Notes: generated by a model not told the origin, from the sequence alone. DNA of 64,000 bases from Deinococcus psychrotolerans (GCF_003860465.1 NZ_CP034183.1:2187501-2251500); one strand, 5' to 3'; shown: positions 18,114-30,285, counted from the stretch's first letter. Numbers and translations are program-made.

Positions 18114-18794
18114 TCATCTTGGCGCTTCGGGGCTCAGCAACTCGCCGGCTGCGCCCAGCGCCGGATAAGGTTCTGAGCGCTCGCGGTAAAGAGGTGCCAG
18201 CTCGGGGTAAGCCCACTCGAAACGCAGGCGCTCGAACTCGGCGTCGCTGAGCTGGCGCTCGGCGTACATCCCCGCGGCGAGGCGCTGGCGCTGGGCTTCA
18301 AACAAAATCGTCGCGGCGGCCACCGAGACGTTGAGGCTCTGCACCATCCCGAACATCGGAATGATGATGTTGGCGTCGGCGGCGTCGGCGGCTTCATCCG
18401 AAACCCCCCATTTTTCTGCACCGAGCAGCACGCACGTCGGGCGGGTGTAGTCCAACTCGCGGTAATCCACGCTGCGCTGCGAAAGGTGAGTGGCCAGCAC
18501 CTGCATCCCCTGGGCTTGGAGGGTCGCCACCGCCTCTAGAGCGCTGGCGTGGGGCTGCACCGCCACCCATTTCTCGGCGCTGCCGGACGTGGCATTGAAG
18601 GTGGGCAGCAGCCCGTTGCCGCTCACTCCATTTTTGGGCGGTACGGCGTGGGCGGTCAGTACGCCCACCGCGTCGCAGGTTCTGAGGATGGCGCTGAAGT
18701 TGTGCGGCTTGTTGACTTCGTCCATCAGCAAGCTGAGGGTGGGCTGGCGCAGGGAGAGAACCCGCACGATTTTGGCATAGCGTTCCGGCGTCAT
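18114..18794 (-). CDS. trmH: tRNA (guanosine(18)-2'-O)-methyltransferase TrmH
   Basis: 226 residues from the chosen ATG, close to E. coli TrmH (229) and starting the same way ([20 protein letters not shown]). SPOUT motifs are visible: [19 protein letters not shown] at the N-terminus, [13 protein letters not shown] (motif 2) and [16 protein letters not shown] (motif 3, forming the knot that binds S-adenosylmethionine). It should methylate G18 in the tRNA D-loop. A TACCCT box ends 6 bases before the ATG on the minus strand, supporting a leaderless start at 18794 over the longer frame from 18869. Confidence 0.92.
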   Translation of the reverse strand: MTPERYAKIVRVLSLRQPTLSLLMDEVNKPHNFSAILRTCDAVGVLTAHAVPPKNGVSGNGLLPTFNATSGSAEKWVAVQPHASALEAVATLQAQGMQVLATHLSQRSVDYRELDYTRPTCVLLGAEKWGVSDEAADAADANIIIPMFGMVQSLNVSVAAATILFEAQRQRLAAGMYAERQLSDAEFERLRFEWAYPELAPLYRERSEPYPALGAAGELLSPEAPR

Positions 18795-18922
18795 CCGAGT
18801 AGGGTAACAGGCGGGCCGCGCTGTCACGCGCTGGAAGCACTGCACCGTGACGCCTGCCACCCCCCCCACCGCCCGGTCTTGACAGAATCCAGTGAGACAT
18901 GCACCTCTACACTGAATTTCTG

Positions 18923-19657
18923 ATGCTTCACGCGCCGCACCTGAGTGCTCCCCACGCTTTCACAACCCGTCTCGGCGGCGTGTCGTCGGGCGTTTACGGC
19001 GCTCCGGCGGGCGGCGGCCTCAACCTCGATGACCGCTTACTGAGCGGCCTGCAAGACGATCCGGCTGCGGTGGCCGAGAACCGCCGCAGGGCGCTGGAGC
19101 CGCTGGGCTTTGCGCTCGGCGCACTGGCTTTGCTCGACCAGGTTCACGGCACGGAAGTAGTAGAGGCCAGTCCCAACAAGATTCAAATGGCCGATGCCCA
19201 CGTCAGCGCCGAGGCAGGGGTGGTGCTGGGCATTTTGACCGCCGACTGCTACCCGATTTTGCTCGAAGACCCCCAGGCGGGCGTCGTCGGCGCGGCCCAC
19301 GCGGGCTGGAAAGGCTCTCTTGGCCGTATTGCCGAGCGCACCGTACAGGCCATGCAGCGCCTCGGCGCACGCCCAGAGCGGATTCGGGCGGCGGTGGGGC
19401 CGGGGATCAGTGCCCAGCAGTATGCAGTGGGGCCAGAAGTCGCCGGCAAGTTCGCGGCGGCGGGCTTCGGGGCGCATTTGGACGGCAGTCAACTCGATTT
19501 GGCGGGCGTGAATGCTCAGGTGCTGCGCGAAGCGGGCCTGAGTTCTCAGCAGATCTGGCTCTCGGGGCGCTGCACCTCCGAACCCGCTTTTTATTCACAC
19601 CGCCGAGACGCCGGGCGCACCGGCAGAATGCTGGCGCTGATCGGGGTGCGGGCATGA
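18923..19657 (+). CDS. YfiH/PgeF (LACC1-type) multicopper-oxidoreductase-like purine nucleosidase family protein
   Basis: 244 residues. Family marks: [11 protein letters not shown] near the start, [38 protein letters not shown] (zinc-binding Cys and His) and the C-terminal [20 protein letters not shown]. Characterised members act on purine nucleosides, and E. coli PgeF edits peptidoglycan precursors. Start 18923 is preferred because TACACT lies 9 bases upstream, but an ATG at 18899 is also possible. The stop overlaps the next gene by 4 bases (ATGA). Confidence 0.87.
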   Translation: MLHAPHLSAPHAFTTRLGGVSSGVYGAPAGGGLNLDDRLLSGLQDDPAAVAENRRRALEPLGFALGALALLDQVHGTEVVEASPNKIQMADAHVSAEAGVVLGILTADCYPILLEDPQAGVVGAAHAGWKGSLGRIAERTVQAMQRLGARPERIRAAVGPGISAQQYAVGPEVAGKFAAAGFGAHLDGSQLDLAGVNAQVLREAGLSSQQIWLSGRCTSEPAFYSHRRDAGRTGRMLALIGVRA

Positions 19658-20246
19658 GCACCGAGCCGCCGAACCTCATTCCGCCGCAGGCCGGGCGCGG
19701 GTTGCTGCGGCCCCGTGAAGTGCTGGAGAGCATCGAGCTCATCACGCCGGACTTTTTGGCGGCGCGTGGCCTGCGCGGCCTGCTGCTCGACCTCGACAAC
19801 ACCCTGATTCCCTACGGCAGCTATCAGGAGCGGGCCGAAATCATCGCTTGGGCCGCCGAACTGCGCCGCGCCGAGGTGCAACTCTACTTGCTGAGCAACG
19901 CCACGGCCAAACGCGCCCGCTTCTGGCTCGACAAGCTCAGCTTCGAGGGCGTCGGCATGGCTGGGAAACCGTTCCAACGCGCTTACAAAACGGCATTGGC
20001 CCATATGCAGCTGCCCCCGCAGCAAGTCGGCATGGTCGGCGACCAGCTGTTTACCGACGTGCTGGGCGGCAATATCGCCGGACTTTACACCCTGATGGTT
20101 CATCCCATCGTCAACAATTCGCTGCCGCACACCCACCTCGCCCGCCGCTTGGAGCGCTTGGTCTTGAAGCGCTACGGCCACGATTGGTACGGCAAAGAGC
20201 GCCGAACATCAAGTCAAGCGCCCATAACAAATAAGGAGCTGAAAAA

Positions 20247-20250
<4 letters not shown>
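19654..20250 (+). CDS. YqeG-family HAD IIIA phosphatase
   Basis: 198 residues. The HAD motif I is DLDNTLIPYG with D46 and D48; motif II is LLSNAT, the conserved lysine lies in AGKPFQRA and motif III in GMVGDQLFTDVLGGN. This is the YqeG/GEP4 family, which includes phosphatidylglycerophosphate phosphatases; the exact substrate here is uncertain. Both ends overlap neighbours by the ATGA arrangement (upstream YfiH, downstream pilB), so the three genes are translationally coupled. Its presence directly before the pilus motors is a positional oddity. Confidence 0.88.
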
Positions 20251-22913
<2,663 letters not shown>

Positions 22914-22956
22914 CCTAATTTTGCCTGTCCCCCATTCACACCTCTAAGGAGACTCC

Positions 22957-24204
22957 ATGACCTTTGGCCCCGATATTACCGACATTCTGCGGATCGCCGC
23001 CGAAAAAAACGCTTCCGACGTCATCTTGACGGTGGGTTTGCCGCCGCAGTTCAAGCTTTCGGGGGTCTACACCCAAGAAGATATGGAGACGCTCACCCCC
23101 GCCGATACACGCAAGCTGATGTACAGCATGATGAACGACAAGCAGCAGCGCCAATTTGAAGACAAGCGCGAACTCGACTTTTCGTTCGCGCTGGGCGATC
23201 AAGCCCGCTTCCGCGTCAATGCCTTCGTGCAGCGCGGCTCGGTGGGCGGCGTGATGCGCCTCATTCCCACCAAAATCAAGAGTGTGCAGGATCTGGGCTT
23301 GCCGCAAAACGTCATCGAGGTTGCCAACGCTCCGCGCGGTTTGGTGCTGGTGACGGGCCCCACCGGCTCCGGCAAGTCCACGACGCTGGCGGCCATGATC
23401 GATTACATCAACGTCAACAAAAAGCTGCACATCATGACCATCGAAGACCCGATCGAGTTCATGCACCAGCACAAGCAGAGCATCATCAATCAGCGCGAGG
23501 TGGGAAGCGATACCTACGGCTTTGACAATGCCCTCAGGGCCGTGCTGCGCCAAGCCCCCGACGTGATTCTGGTCGGCGAAATGCGCGATTACGAAACCAT
23601 CAAGGCCGCCGTGACCGCCGCTGAAACTGGGCACTTGGTGATGGGAACTTTGCACACCAACTCGGCCCCCGAATCGATTGACCGCATCGTGGACGTGTTT
23701 CCCGAAGAGCAGCAAGAGCAGATCCGGGTGCAGCTCGCCAACAACCTGGTCGCGGTGATGACCCAGCAGCTCATTCCGCGCCTTGATGGTGGGCGGGTGC
23801 TGGCCTACGAACTCTTGATTGCCAATCCGGCGGTCAGGGCGCTGATCCGCGAAGGCAAGACCTATCAGATCGTCTCGGTGATGCAGACCGGCTCACGGGA
23901 AGGCATGGTCACGATGGACGCTTATTTGGCGGGTCTATTTCGCCGCCGCATCATCAGCTACGACGCGGGCCTCGAGCGGGCCGTTGACGCCAAAGAATTT
24001 GCCCGCCTCGCCAACGATCCCGGCGGCGCGAACCCCAACGCCGCACCGAGCGCGGGCTTAGGCAACTCGTACAACGGCTCGACCACGTCGCCAGCAGGCC
24101 GCAGCGCTGCGGGCGCAGGCCGTGAAGTGGCCCCCAGCTACGGCGCTCCAGACGCCCGCACGCCAGATGCACGCGGCAGCGACAAACCGTTTGGGCGGCG
24201 CTAA
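22957..24204 (+). CDS. pilT: Type IV pilus retraction ATPase PilT
   Basis: 415 residues. Walker A GPTGSGKSTT (~134-143), Asp box IEDPIEFMHQHK, Walker B DVILVGEMRD (~202-211), His box MGTLHTNSA and the AIRNLIRE-like element here NPAVRALIREGKTYQI. It drives pilus retraction at the inner membrane, with roles in twitching and transformation. The ~65 residues after position 350 form a Gly/Ala/Pro/Ser-rich tail absent from short PilT proteins. CTAAGGAG lies before the ATG, 43 bases downstream of pilB, so one operon is likely. Confidence 0.94.
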   Translation: MTFGPDITDILRIAAEKNASDVILTVGLPPQFKLSGVYTQEDMETLTPADTRKLMYSMMNDKQQRQFEDKRELDFSFALGDQARFRVNAFVQRGSVGGVMRLIPTKIKSVQDLGLPQNVIEVANAPRGLVLVTGPTGSGKSTTLAAMIDYINVNKKLHIMTIEDPIEFMHQHKQSIINQREVGSDTYGFDNALRAVLRQAPDVILVGEMRDYETIKAAVTAAETGHLVMGTLHTNSAPESIDRIVDVFPEEQQEQIRVQLANNLVAVMTQQLIPRLDGGRVLAYELLIANPAVRALIREGKTYQIVSVMQTGSREGMVTMDAYLAGLFRRRIISYDAGLERAVDAKEFARLANDPGGANPNAAPSAGLGNSYNGSTTSPAGRSAAGAGREVAPSYGAPDARTPDARGSDKPFGRR

Positions 24205-24338
24205 GGGCGGCGGGGCGGAGGAGAGCTTCTCTGGCACTCTCCTGTCTCGGGAAGCACCCCCGCGCCGCCTCAACCGGTGCGGAGCGGCCTGCTCCTAAGC
24301 TGGTCGGTGAGGTTGAAGTCGGGTGACGGTACGTGGAG

Positions 24339-25076
24339 TTATCCGGTGCCCTCACCGCGTGCCCGGCGTTTTTGGTACGCGCCAGTCAGGAGTTCAGCGA
24401 TGTACTCGCGGGTGAAAGGCATTCCGCTTTGCTCGGCGGCGGCAATTTCAGCGTCCCGGTTGTAGGTCAGTCGCACGAACTGAGCGCTGTAACTCGGGCC
24501 AGTTTCGGCAAATTCCAAAATCAGGTAACTCGGCAAGGTGCTGTCTAGGGGGTTGCCCACTGAGCCGCAGTTGATCAGCGGGCGGCCCTCTACGTCCAGC
24601 ATCAGCGTTTCGTGGATATCGGCGTACACCAGAGCGTCGGCGTACTCGTGCAGGCCGAGGTGCGGCTGCGGGGCGAAGGCTTCAAGCTGCTCGTGGAGGC
24701 TGCTGTGCGGGTAAAGGCGGTGAAAGACCCCTTTGGAGCTGGCGTGGACAAAGCGCCACCACGCGCCGCCGAACTGCTCCTCGATCCCGAACGGCAACTC
24801 GGCGAGGTAGCGCAGCTCTGGAGCGCTCAGACGGCTGCGCGGCCACAAATCCTGCGGGCGGTTGGTGACGCCGGCCACCCGCGCGTCCCAGTTGCCCTGC
24901 ACGGTGCGGCTGGCGTGCTCCTGCACCCACTGAAGCACTTCACGTGGGCGCGGCCCTTTGCCGACGATGTCGCCCAGTACCCAGAGTTCGGAAAGTTCAC
25001 GGCGGCGAAGGTCTTCATGAACGGCGAGGGTCGCCTCCAGATTCGCGTGCAAATCTGCAATGACGGCGAGTCTCAT
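24339..25076 (-). CDS. Metallophosphoesterase (YfcE/MJ0936-like calcineurin family)
   Basis: 245 residues from the ATG at 25076, which is preceded on the minus strand by a TAAACT box 7 bases away; the longer frame adds a low-complexity N-terminus and is rejected. Metal-site motifs: DLHANLEA (D-x-H), LGDIVGKGP (GD-x-x), QGNWD (GN-D/H) and NCGSVGNPLD near the C-terminus, the phosphodiesterase pattern of the YfcE/MJ0936 type. Physiological substrate unknown. It converges with pilT, leaving a 134-bp gap with no clear terminator. Confidence 0.85.
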   Translation of the reverse strand: MRLAVIADLHANLEATLAVHEDLRRRELSELWVLGDIVGKGPRPREVLQWVQEHASRTVQGNWDARVAGVTNRPQDLWPRSRLSAPELRYLAELPFGIEEQFGGAWWRFVHASSKGVFHRLYPHSSLHEQLEAFAPQPHLGLHEYADALVYADIHETLMLDVEGRPLINCGSVGNPLDSTLPSYLILEFAETGPSYSAQFVRLTYNRDAEIAAAEQSGMPFTREYIAELLTGAYQKRRARGEGTG

Positions 25077-25338
25077 GGCGAGCAGTTTAGCGCCAAGCGG
25101 GGATGGGGGAGGCCCGCTAGTGTTCGCGCCACTGCTTGGGGCGGATGAGGACGAGTTGAGAGGCTCGCCGTTGTGGTCAAGAAGCCGCTGTTGGCAACAA
25201 GAGACGCTGACGCTCCTGCTCACCAATCAGCCCGCCCCGTTTCACCCTAAAACGGACAGGCTTTTGGTGATGGGGTCGCTCAGTCCACGCCGTCAAACCG
25301 TACTGTTTCGGGGGGGCAGGTTGAGTATGTTGGGCGAT

Positions 25339-25670
25339 ATGAAAAAATTCACCCTTCTGGCTGCGGGGTTACTGCTCAGCGTGGGGCAAGCTCAAATAGC
25401 TCTGCCGCCAGTTGTCGCCGTGCCTGCCCAAGCGGCGGTGAGTGCGCCCGCTGCGCCTGTGGCCTTGCTGCTGCGTGCTGTTCCCGGCACGGCGCTACGC
25501 CCTGACGGGTCAGACCCAGAGTGCAGGTTTTCAGCTCAAGTACGTGGGCAAACTCGGCGTCAGTCTCAACTCCGCCGAGAACAGCAAACTCAGCGAAATG
25601 AACACAGCGCTTGGGCCTTGGCAACGGACTCGCAGCGTCTACACGTCAGATCGTTGATGGGTGAGTAAAG
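25339..25670 (+). pseudogene. Probable frameshifted gene for a small secreted protein
   Basis: An ATG at 25339 opens a good signal peptide (MKKFTLLAAGLLLSVGQAQ) and an Ala/Pro-rich stretch. Coding-like sequence then moves to the +1 frame near 25500 (reading YALTGQTQSAGFQLKYVGKL and SLNSAENSKLSEMNTALG), and near 25615 appears to shift again to GLGNGLAASTRQIVDG, which stops around 25670. Joined, these make a coherent ~110-residue secreted protein; unjoined, each frame turns into nonsense. Sequencing error cannot be excluded. No family recognised. Confidence 0.4.
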
Positions 25671-25712
25671 CCCCACCATGCCCGAAAATCCCCTACCTTC
25701 CAGTGCATAAAC

Positions 25713-25741
25713 TTGACAGCGCCTAAATACCGCGCTATACT
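25713..25741 (+). promoter_or_regulatory. Near-consensus sigma-70 promoter with no gene behind it
   Basis: TTGACA (25713-25718), exactly 17 bases, TATACT (25736-25741). This is the best promoter by sequence in the window. An intrinsic terminator ends at 25799 and no open frame lies between, so it should drive a short RNA. Confidence 0.7.
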
Positions 25742-25747
25742 TTTTTT

Positions 25748-25800
25748 ATCAATTTAAAGAGATTCGAGAAAGACGGCCGCCCAAAAAGGCGGATTTTTTG
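25748..25800 (+). ncRNA. Candidate ~50-nt small RNA
   Basis: The predicted start, 6-8 bases after TATACT, and the terminator hairpin CCGCC-CAAAAA-GGCGG with its A-T6 tail (25777-25799) define a transcript of about 50 bases: an A/U-rich unpaired 5' part (AATTTAAAGAGATTCGAG) and one 3' hairpin. No start codon with a usable frame is present. The unit lies between a decayed gene and the convergent end of glpD, so an antisense or 3'-overlap effect on glpD is possible. Expression is inferred only. Confidence 0.45.
25777..25799 (+). terminator. Intrinsic terminator
   Basis: Stem CCGCC / GGCGG with a 6-base loop, then A and six T. Plus-strand orientation; read on the minus strand it has no U-run, so it does not serve glpD. 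Confidence 0.7.
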
Positions 25801-25874
25801 TTGTCTGTTCTTTGGATTCAGCTGCTAAAAAAGGTCAAAGCCGCAGCTCTGACCCCGTTCACTTCAGTTTCGAT

Positions 25875-27437
25875 TTAGGCAGGCAGCAAGTAACCCTTCG
25901 CCAAGTCTCGATACTGTTCCACCTGCGCGGCTTGCCAAGCTTTGTCGTGGCCGAGTTCTTCGGCCAGCAGCTCAGCCACGCGAGGGGCCGCCTCAATGCT
26001 CGACTGGGCGTTCAGCAGCAGCGCCCGCAAGCGCCGCGAGAGCACATCTTCCACCGTGCGGGCCTGTTCCATTTGGGCGGCCCAGCGCACTTCGGCTTCC
26101 ATATACGGCAGCTTGGGGTGCAGCGGCGTGGTCGCGCCTTCCAGCTTCTGAATCTTGTCGGCGTCACTGCCGTAAACCTTCCAGTGGTCGGCCCGCTCAT
26201 CCTCGCTCCAGCCGTGTAGGCGCAGGCCCGGCGTCAGGGTCAGGCGTTCGGGCAGATTTGCCAGCTTGGCCGCGCGGTTGACGGCGTCCTCGCCCATCCG
26301 GCGGTAGGTCGTCCACTTGCCTCCGGTCAGGGTCAGCAGGCCGCTTTCAGAAATGCGGATCACGTGGTCGCGTGAGATGGCTTTGGTGTCGCTGCCCTGT
26401 GCCGCCTTGACCAGCGGGCGCAGGCCCACGTAGACGCTTTGCACGTCGGCGCGGGTGGGAGCTGGACTCATGTACTGCGAAGCGGTTTTGAGAATGAAAT
26501 CAATTTCTTCAGGCAAAGCACGCGGCTCCAAGCTGACTTCCGGCACGGCGGTGTCGGTGGTGCCGATGACCACATGGTCGTGCCACGGCACCGCGAACAG
26601 CACCCGTCCGTCGTCGGTGCGCGGCACCATCAGGGCGCTGTCGCTCGGCCAGAATTGGCGGGCCACCACCACGTGGACGCCCTGACTCGGTGACAGCATG
26701 GGCTTTGCCTGCGCGTCGTCCATCTTGCGGACGCTGTCTACAAAAACCCCAGTGGCGTTGATCACCGTTTTGGCTTTGACGGCGTAGCTTTTGCCTGTTT
26801 CGGAATCTTGGAAGCTGACCCCTGAAATCTTGCTGCCGGATTTGGTCAGGCCCACCACCGGCGTGTAATTCAGCGCCACGCCGCCGTAATCTTCAAAAGT
26901 TCGCAGCAAGGTAATGGCGAGGCGCGAATCATCGAATTGGCCGTCAAAATACAACACGCCGCCTTTGATACCGGCTTTTTGCAGAGTGGGAGCCATTTGC
27001 AAGGCTTTGGCTTTGCTGACCAAGCGGCTCGGCTGCAAATTGAGCTTGCCCGCCAGCGCGTCGTACACCTTCATGCCGATGCCGTAAAACGGCTTTGACC
27101 ACCACGTATACGAGGCGATCAAAAAGCCGAGGTCGTGAACCAAGTGCGGCGCGTTTTTCTTGAGCAGGCCGCGTTCGTGCAGCGCCTCGCGCACCAGCGA
27201 CACATTGCCCTGCGCCAGATAGCGCACCCCACCGTGAACCAGTTTGGTGCTGCGGCTCGAAGTTCCTTTGGCGTAGTCATAAGCTTCGAGCAGCAAAGTC
27301 TTGTAGCCGCGCGTGGCCGCTTCGACTGCCGCGCCGAGGCCTGAAGCGCCACCGCCGATGACCACAACGTCCCAAGTGGTGTCTTGAGCAGCGGTTTGGA
27401 GGTGCTGGGCGCGGGTGCTGGGAAGAGGTTGAGTCAT
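25875..27437 (-). CDS. glpD: Aerobic glycerol-3-phosphate dehydrogenase (FAD)
   Basis: 520 residues. The FAD dinucleotide-binding motif VVIGGGASGLGAA lies near residue 25; further family marks are SSRSTKLVHGGVRYL, LYFDGQFDDSRL and TGGKWTTYRRMGEDAV. It oxidises glycerol-3-phosphate to dihydroxyacetone phosphate, passing electrons to quinone, and is peripheral to the inner membrane. It follows glpK by 159 bases, but that gap contains two operator-like palindromes (27496-27530), so it likely has its own regulated promoter. AAAGGAA precedes the ATG. Confidence 0.95.
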   Translation of the reverse strand: MTQPLPSTRAQHLQTAAQDTTWDVVVIGGGASGLGAAVEAATRGYKTLLLEAYDYAKGTSSRSTKLVHGGVRYLAQGNVSLVREALHERGLLKKNAPHLVHDLGFLIASYTWWSKPFYGIGMKVYDALAGKLNLQPSRLVSKAKALQMAPTLQKAGIKGGVLYFDGQFDDSRLAITLLRTFEDYGGVALNYTPVVGLTKSGSKISGVSFQDSETGKSYAVKAKTVINATGVFVDSVRKMDDAQAKPMLSPSQGVHVVVARQFWPSDSALMVPRTDDGRVLFAVPWHDHVVIGTTDTAVPEVSLEPRALPEEIDFILKTASQYMSPAPTRADVQSVYVGLRPLVKAAQGSDTKAISRDHVIRISESGLLTLTGGKWTTYRRMGEDAVNRAAKLANLPERLTLTPGLRLHGWSEDERADHWKVYGSDADKIQKLEGATTPLHPKLPYMEAEVRWAAQMEQARTVEDVLSRRLRALLLNAQSSIEAAPRVAELLAEELGHDKAWQAAQVEQYRDLAKGYLLPA

Positions 27438-27495
27438 GGGTGATTCCTTTTGAGTCGGTGGGTGAATCGGCGCTTACGGATGAGAGCAAAAGATC

Positions 27496-27530
27496 TGAAC
27501 TTATGTTCGCACGGTTTGAACAGATGTTCA
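27496..27530. promoter_or_regulatory. Two operator palindromes upstream of glpD
   Basis: TGAACTTATGTTCG (27496-27509) and TGAACAGATGTTCA (27517-27530). The second is a perfect 14-bp inverted repeat, TGAACA-GA-TGTTCA. They are 21 bp apart start to start, two DNA turns, as expected for side-by-side binding of a multimeric regulator. Related sites lie in the glpK-regulator gap. Confidence 0.7.
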
Positions 27531-27596
27531 GCGAGGCAACTCACAGAGCAATAAAGCTGGACAGCGCGGAAGGGTCGGCCTAATCAGCGCACCCGT

Positions 27597-29096
27597 TCAG
27601 GCGTCGGCGTCTTCCCATGCTCTGGAGCGCTCCACCGCTTTTTTCCACTTGGCTAAGCGGGCCCCGCGTTCCGCTGGCTCCATCTGCGGCTCAAATCGGC
27701 GCTCTTCTTGCCACTGAGCCGAAATCTCGCTGGTGTCTTGCCAGTATCCCACCGCCAAGCCTGCCAGGTAAGCGGCTCCTAGCGCAGTGGTTTCGGTGAT
27801 TTTGGGCCGCACCACCGGCACGCCCAGAATGTCGGCTTGAAACTGCATCATCAGGTCGTTGTTGCTGGCCCCGCCGTCTACCCGCAGTTCTCTCAGGGTC
27901 ACGCCGCTGTCTTTTTCCATGGCGGCAACCAGTTCGGCGCTTTGGTAAGCCACCGCTTCCAGCGCGGCACGGGCGATGTGGGCGGCGGTCGAGCCGCGCG
28001 TCAGGCCCAGCATGCTGCCGCGTGCGTAGGGGTCCCAGTACGGAGCGCCCAGTCCCACGAAGGCCGGAACCAAAAACACCCCGCCGCTGTCCGGCACGCT
28101 GGCCGCCAGCGTTTCAACGTCGCCGCTGCTGCGGATGATACCCAGGCCGTCGCGCAGCCACTGCACCACTGCGCCGCCGACAAACACGCCGCCTTCCAGC
28201 GCGTAGGTACGCTCGCCGCCGAGTTGCCAAGCCACCGTGGTCAGCAAGCGGTTTTGGCTGGGCACCGCGTCGCTTTCGGTATTCATCAGCAAAAAGCAGC
28301 CGGTGCCGTAAGTGTTTTTGGCCATGCCGCGCTCCAGACAGGCCTGCCCAAAGGTGGCTGACTGCTGATCGCCCGCGATACCGGCAATTTTGATGCGGCT
28401 GCCCAGTAAGCCCTCGGCGGTCTCGCCGTAGACTTCGCTAGAATTACGCACCTCCGGTAAAATGCCGCGCGGCACGTCCAGCAGAGCAAGAAGTTCGTCA
28501 TCCCACTCGCCAGTGTGAATGTTGTAGAGCATGGTGCGCGAAGCGTTGCTAGCGTCGGTGATGTGCAACTCACCGCCAGTCAGGTTGTAAACCAGCCACG
28601 AATCGAGGGTGCCAAAAGCCAGCTCGCCTTTCTCGGCTTTTTCGCGTGCGCCCTGCACGTTGTCCAAGATCCACTTGACTTTGGTGCCGGAAAAGTAGGC
28701 GTCGAGAATCAGCCCAGTTTTTTGCTGAATCAATTCCTCTTTGCCCGCCGCTTTGAGCTGGTCGCACCACCCAGCCGTGCGGCGGTCTTGCCAGACGATG
28801 GCGTTGTGAATCGGCTTGCCACTGGCCCGCTCCCAAATCACCACCGTTTCGCGCTGGTTGGTGATGCCAATGGCGGCGATGTCGCTAGGACGCAAGCGGG
28901 CCTGCGTGATGGCTTCTTGCGCCACGCCGATTTGGGTGCTCCAGATCTCTTGGGCGTCGTGTTCGACCAAGCCCGGACGCGGGAAAAGCTGATGAAACTC
29001 TTTTTGGGCCTGCGCTTTGATGTTGCCCAACTGGTCAAACACGATGGCGCGGCTGGACGTGGTGCCTTGATCGAGCGCGAGAATGTACTGAGGCAT
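27597..29096 (-). CDS. glpK: Glycerol kinase
   Basis: 499 residues, the normal size. FGGY-kinase motifs: [17 protein letters not shown] at the N-terminus, [13 protein letters not shown], the AIVWQDRRT segment and [10 protein letters not shown], with [20 protein letters not shown] in the C-terminal domain. It phosphorylates glycerol to glycerol-3-phosphate, the substrate of the adjacent glpD. AGGAGA precedes the ATG. Its promoter (TTGACA-17-AACACT on the minus strand) is overlapped by an operator copy, so the divergent SorC-type regulator probably controls it. No glpF transporter gene is present here. Confidence 0.96.
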   Translation of the reverse strand: MPQYILALDQGTTSSRAIVFDQLGNIKAQAQKEFHQLFPRPGLVEHDAQEIWSTQIGVAQEAITQARLRPSDIAAIGITNQRETVVIWERASGKPIHNAIVWQDRRTAGWCDQLKAAGKEELIQQKTGLILDAYFSGTKVKWILDNVQGAREKAEKGELAFGTLDSWLVYNLTGGELHITDASNASRTMLYNIHTGEWDDELLALLDVPRGILPEVRNSSEVYGETAEGLLGSRIKIAGIAGDQQSATFGQACLERGMAKNTYGTGCFLLMNTESDAVPSQNRLLTTVAWQLGGERTYALEGGVFVGGAVVQWLRDGLGIIRSSGDVETLAASVPDSGGVFLVPAFVGLGAPYWDPYARGSMLGLTRGSTAAHIARAALEAVAYQSAELVAAMEKDSGVTLRELRVDGGASNNDLMMQFQADILGVPVVRPKITETTALGAAYLAGLAVGYWQDTSEISAQWQEERRFEPQMEPAERGARLAKWKKAVERSRAWEDADA

Positions 29097-29146
29097 CGAG
29101 TCTCCTGGTCAAAGGGCGGAGAGGGAGGGGGCTGGGGTTGAAGGTT

Positions 29147-29197
29147 AGTGTTCACTGCGACTGAACAAATGTCAATACTGCGCTGAACGTTTGTGCA
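29147..29197 (-). promoter_or_regulatory. glpK promoter with two operator copies
   Basis: On the minus strand TTGACA (29170-29175), 17 bases, AACACT (29147-29152). Operator-like TGAACAAATGTCAA (29162-29175) covers the -35 box; a second copy TGAACGTTTGTGCA (29184-29197) lies 22 bp away, upstream of the divergent regulator's promoter. Confidence 0.65.
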
Positions 29198-29234
29198 AGT
29201 TTTTGCCTCGGCCCAGTCGTTATGCTGAGACACC

Positions 29235-30221
29235 ATGGCCAACCCAGATCACGCCCCTCCCGAAACGCTGCCCGACCAAGCTGCCCAAGCGGTGCAGGTG
29301 GCGCGGCTGTACTTTTATCAGGGCCTGACCACTGGCCAAATTGCTGCCGAACTCGGCGTGTCGCGCCCCAAAGTCTCGCGGCTGCTGACGCTGGCCAAGC
29401 AGAGCGGCCTCGTTGAAATTCGGATTCATGACCCCGCCGAGCATCCACAGGTTCTCGAAGCTCAGCTCCGTCAGCGTTTTCCGGGCCTCTCGCCGCATGT
29501 GGTGGACGTCCCCACCGGCAGCAGCGAGGCCGTCAGCTTGGAGCGCGTCTCGGCGTACAGCGCCAACTTGCTCAGCAATACCCTCCAATCTCGGCAGATC
29601 GTGGGCCTGGCCTGGGGCAACACAGTGGAAGCGGTCAGCCGGGCGCTGAAGCCCCGCGCCATTCCGGAACTTACTTTTGTTCAGCTCAACGGCTCGGCCA
29701 ACGCCGAGGACTTCATGAGCGGCTTTGTCACCGATACGGTGGCCCGCTTTGCCCGCAATTACGGCGGCAGGGCACAGCTTTTTCCGGTGCCGACTTTTTT
29801 CGACAGCGCCGAAACCAAGAAGATGATGTGGCAAGAGCGCAGCGTGCGGCACGTGCTCGCACTCCAAGAGCGGGCCGACGTGCTGCTGTACTCGCTGGGC
29901 AGCACCGAGGCTGAAATGCCCAGCTACGTCTACACGGCAGGCTACTTGGAAGCCCACGAGGAAGCTGGACTCATCTCGGCGGGGGTGGTGGGCGACCTTG
30001 CCACCGTATTTTTCCGCGCCGACGGCAGCTTTGAAGGCATTCCCATGAACGCGCGGGCCAGCGGCCCCGATTTGGGGTTGGTGCGGGCTGCGCCGCAAAC
30101 CATCTGCGTGGTGGCCGGTGTCGGCAAAGCCCGCGCCCTGCACGCCGCTTTGCTGGGCGGGCTGGCCAAAGTCTTGGTGGTCGACGAACCTACTGCTCGG
30201 GCGGTGCTGGCGCTGGGTTAA
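29235..30221 (+). CDS. SorC/DeoR-type sugar-binding transcriptional regulator, probable glycerol regulator
   Basis: 328 residues. An N-terminal HTH (YFYQGLTTGQIAAELGVSRP, then KVSRLLTLAKQSGLVEI) precedes the SorC effector domain, recognisable by VGLAWGNTVEAVSRAL, LNGSANAEDF and the terminal segment GVGKARALHAALLGGLAKVLVVDE. SorC proteins bind phosphorylated sugars. It is transcribed away from glpK, and shared palindromes occur at glpK and glpD, so it probably represses both until glycerol-3-phosphate or a related compound binds. TATGCT (29221-29226) lies 8 bases before the ATG. It takes the place of the DeoR-family GlpR known in E. coli. Confidence 0.88.
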   Translation: MANPDHAPPETLPDQAAQAVQVARLYFYQGLTTGQIAAELGVSRPKVSRLLTLAKQSGLVEIRIHDPAEHPQVLEAQLRQRFPGLSPHVVDVPTGSSEAVSLERVSAYSANLLSNTLQSRQIVGLAWGNTVEAVSRALKPRAIPELTFVQLNGSANAEDFMSGFVTDTVARFARNYGGRAQLFPVPTFFDSAETKKMMWQERSVRHVLALQERADVLLYSLGSTEAEMPSYVYTAGYLEAHEEAGLISAGVVGDLATVFFRADGSFEGIPMNARASGPDLGLVRAAPQTICVVAGVGKARALHAALLGGLAKVLVVDEPTARAVLALG

Positions 30222-30238
30222 AATCCTGCGGCCAAATC

Positions 30239-30264
30239 AAAAACCGCCCCCATAACAGGAGCGG
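30239..30264 (-). terminator. Intrinsic terminator of trxA
   Basis: Minus-strand hairpin CCGCTCC-TGTTAT-GGGGGCGG followed by TTTTTG, just past the trxA stop and between convergent genes. Confidence 0.65.
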
Positions 30265-30285
30265 CTCGGCAGTCACGCTTAAAAC

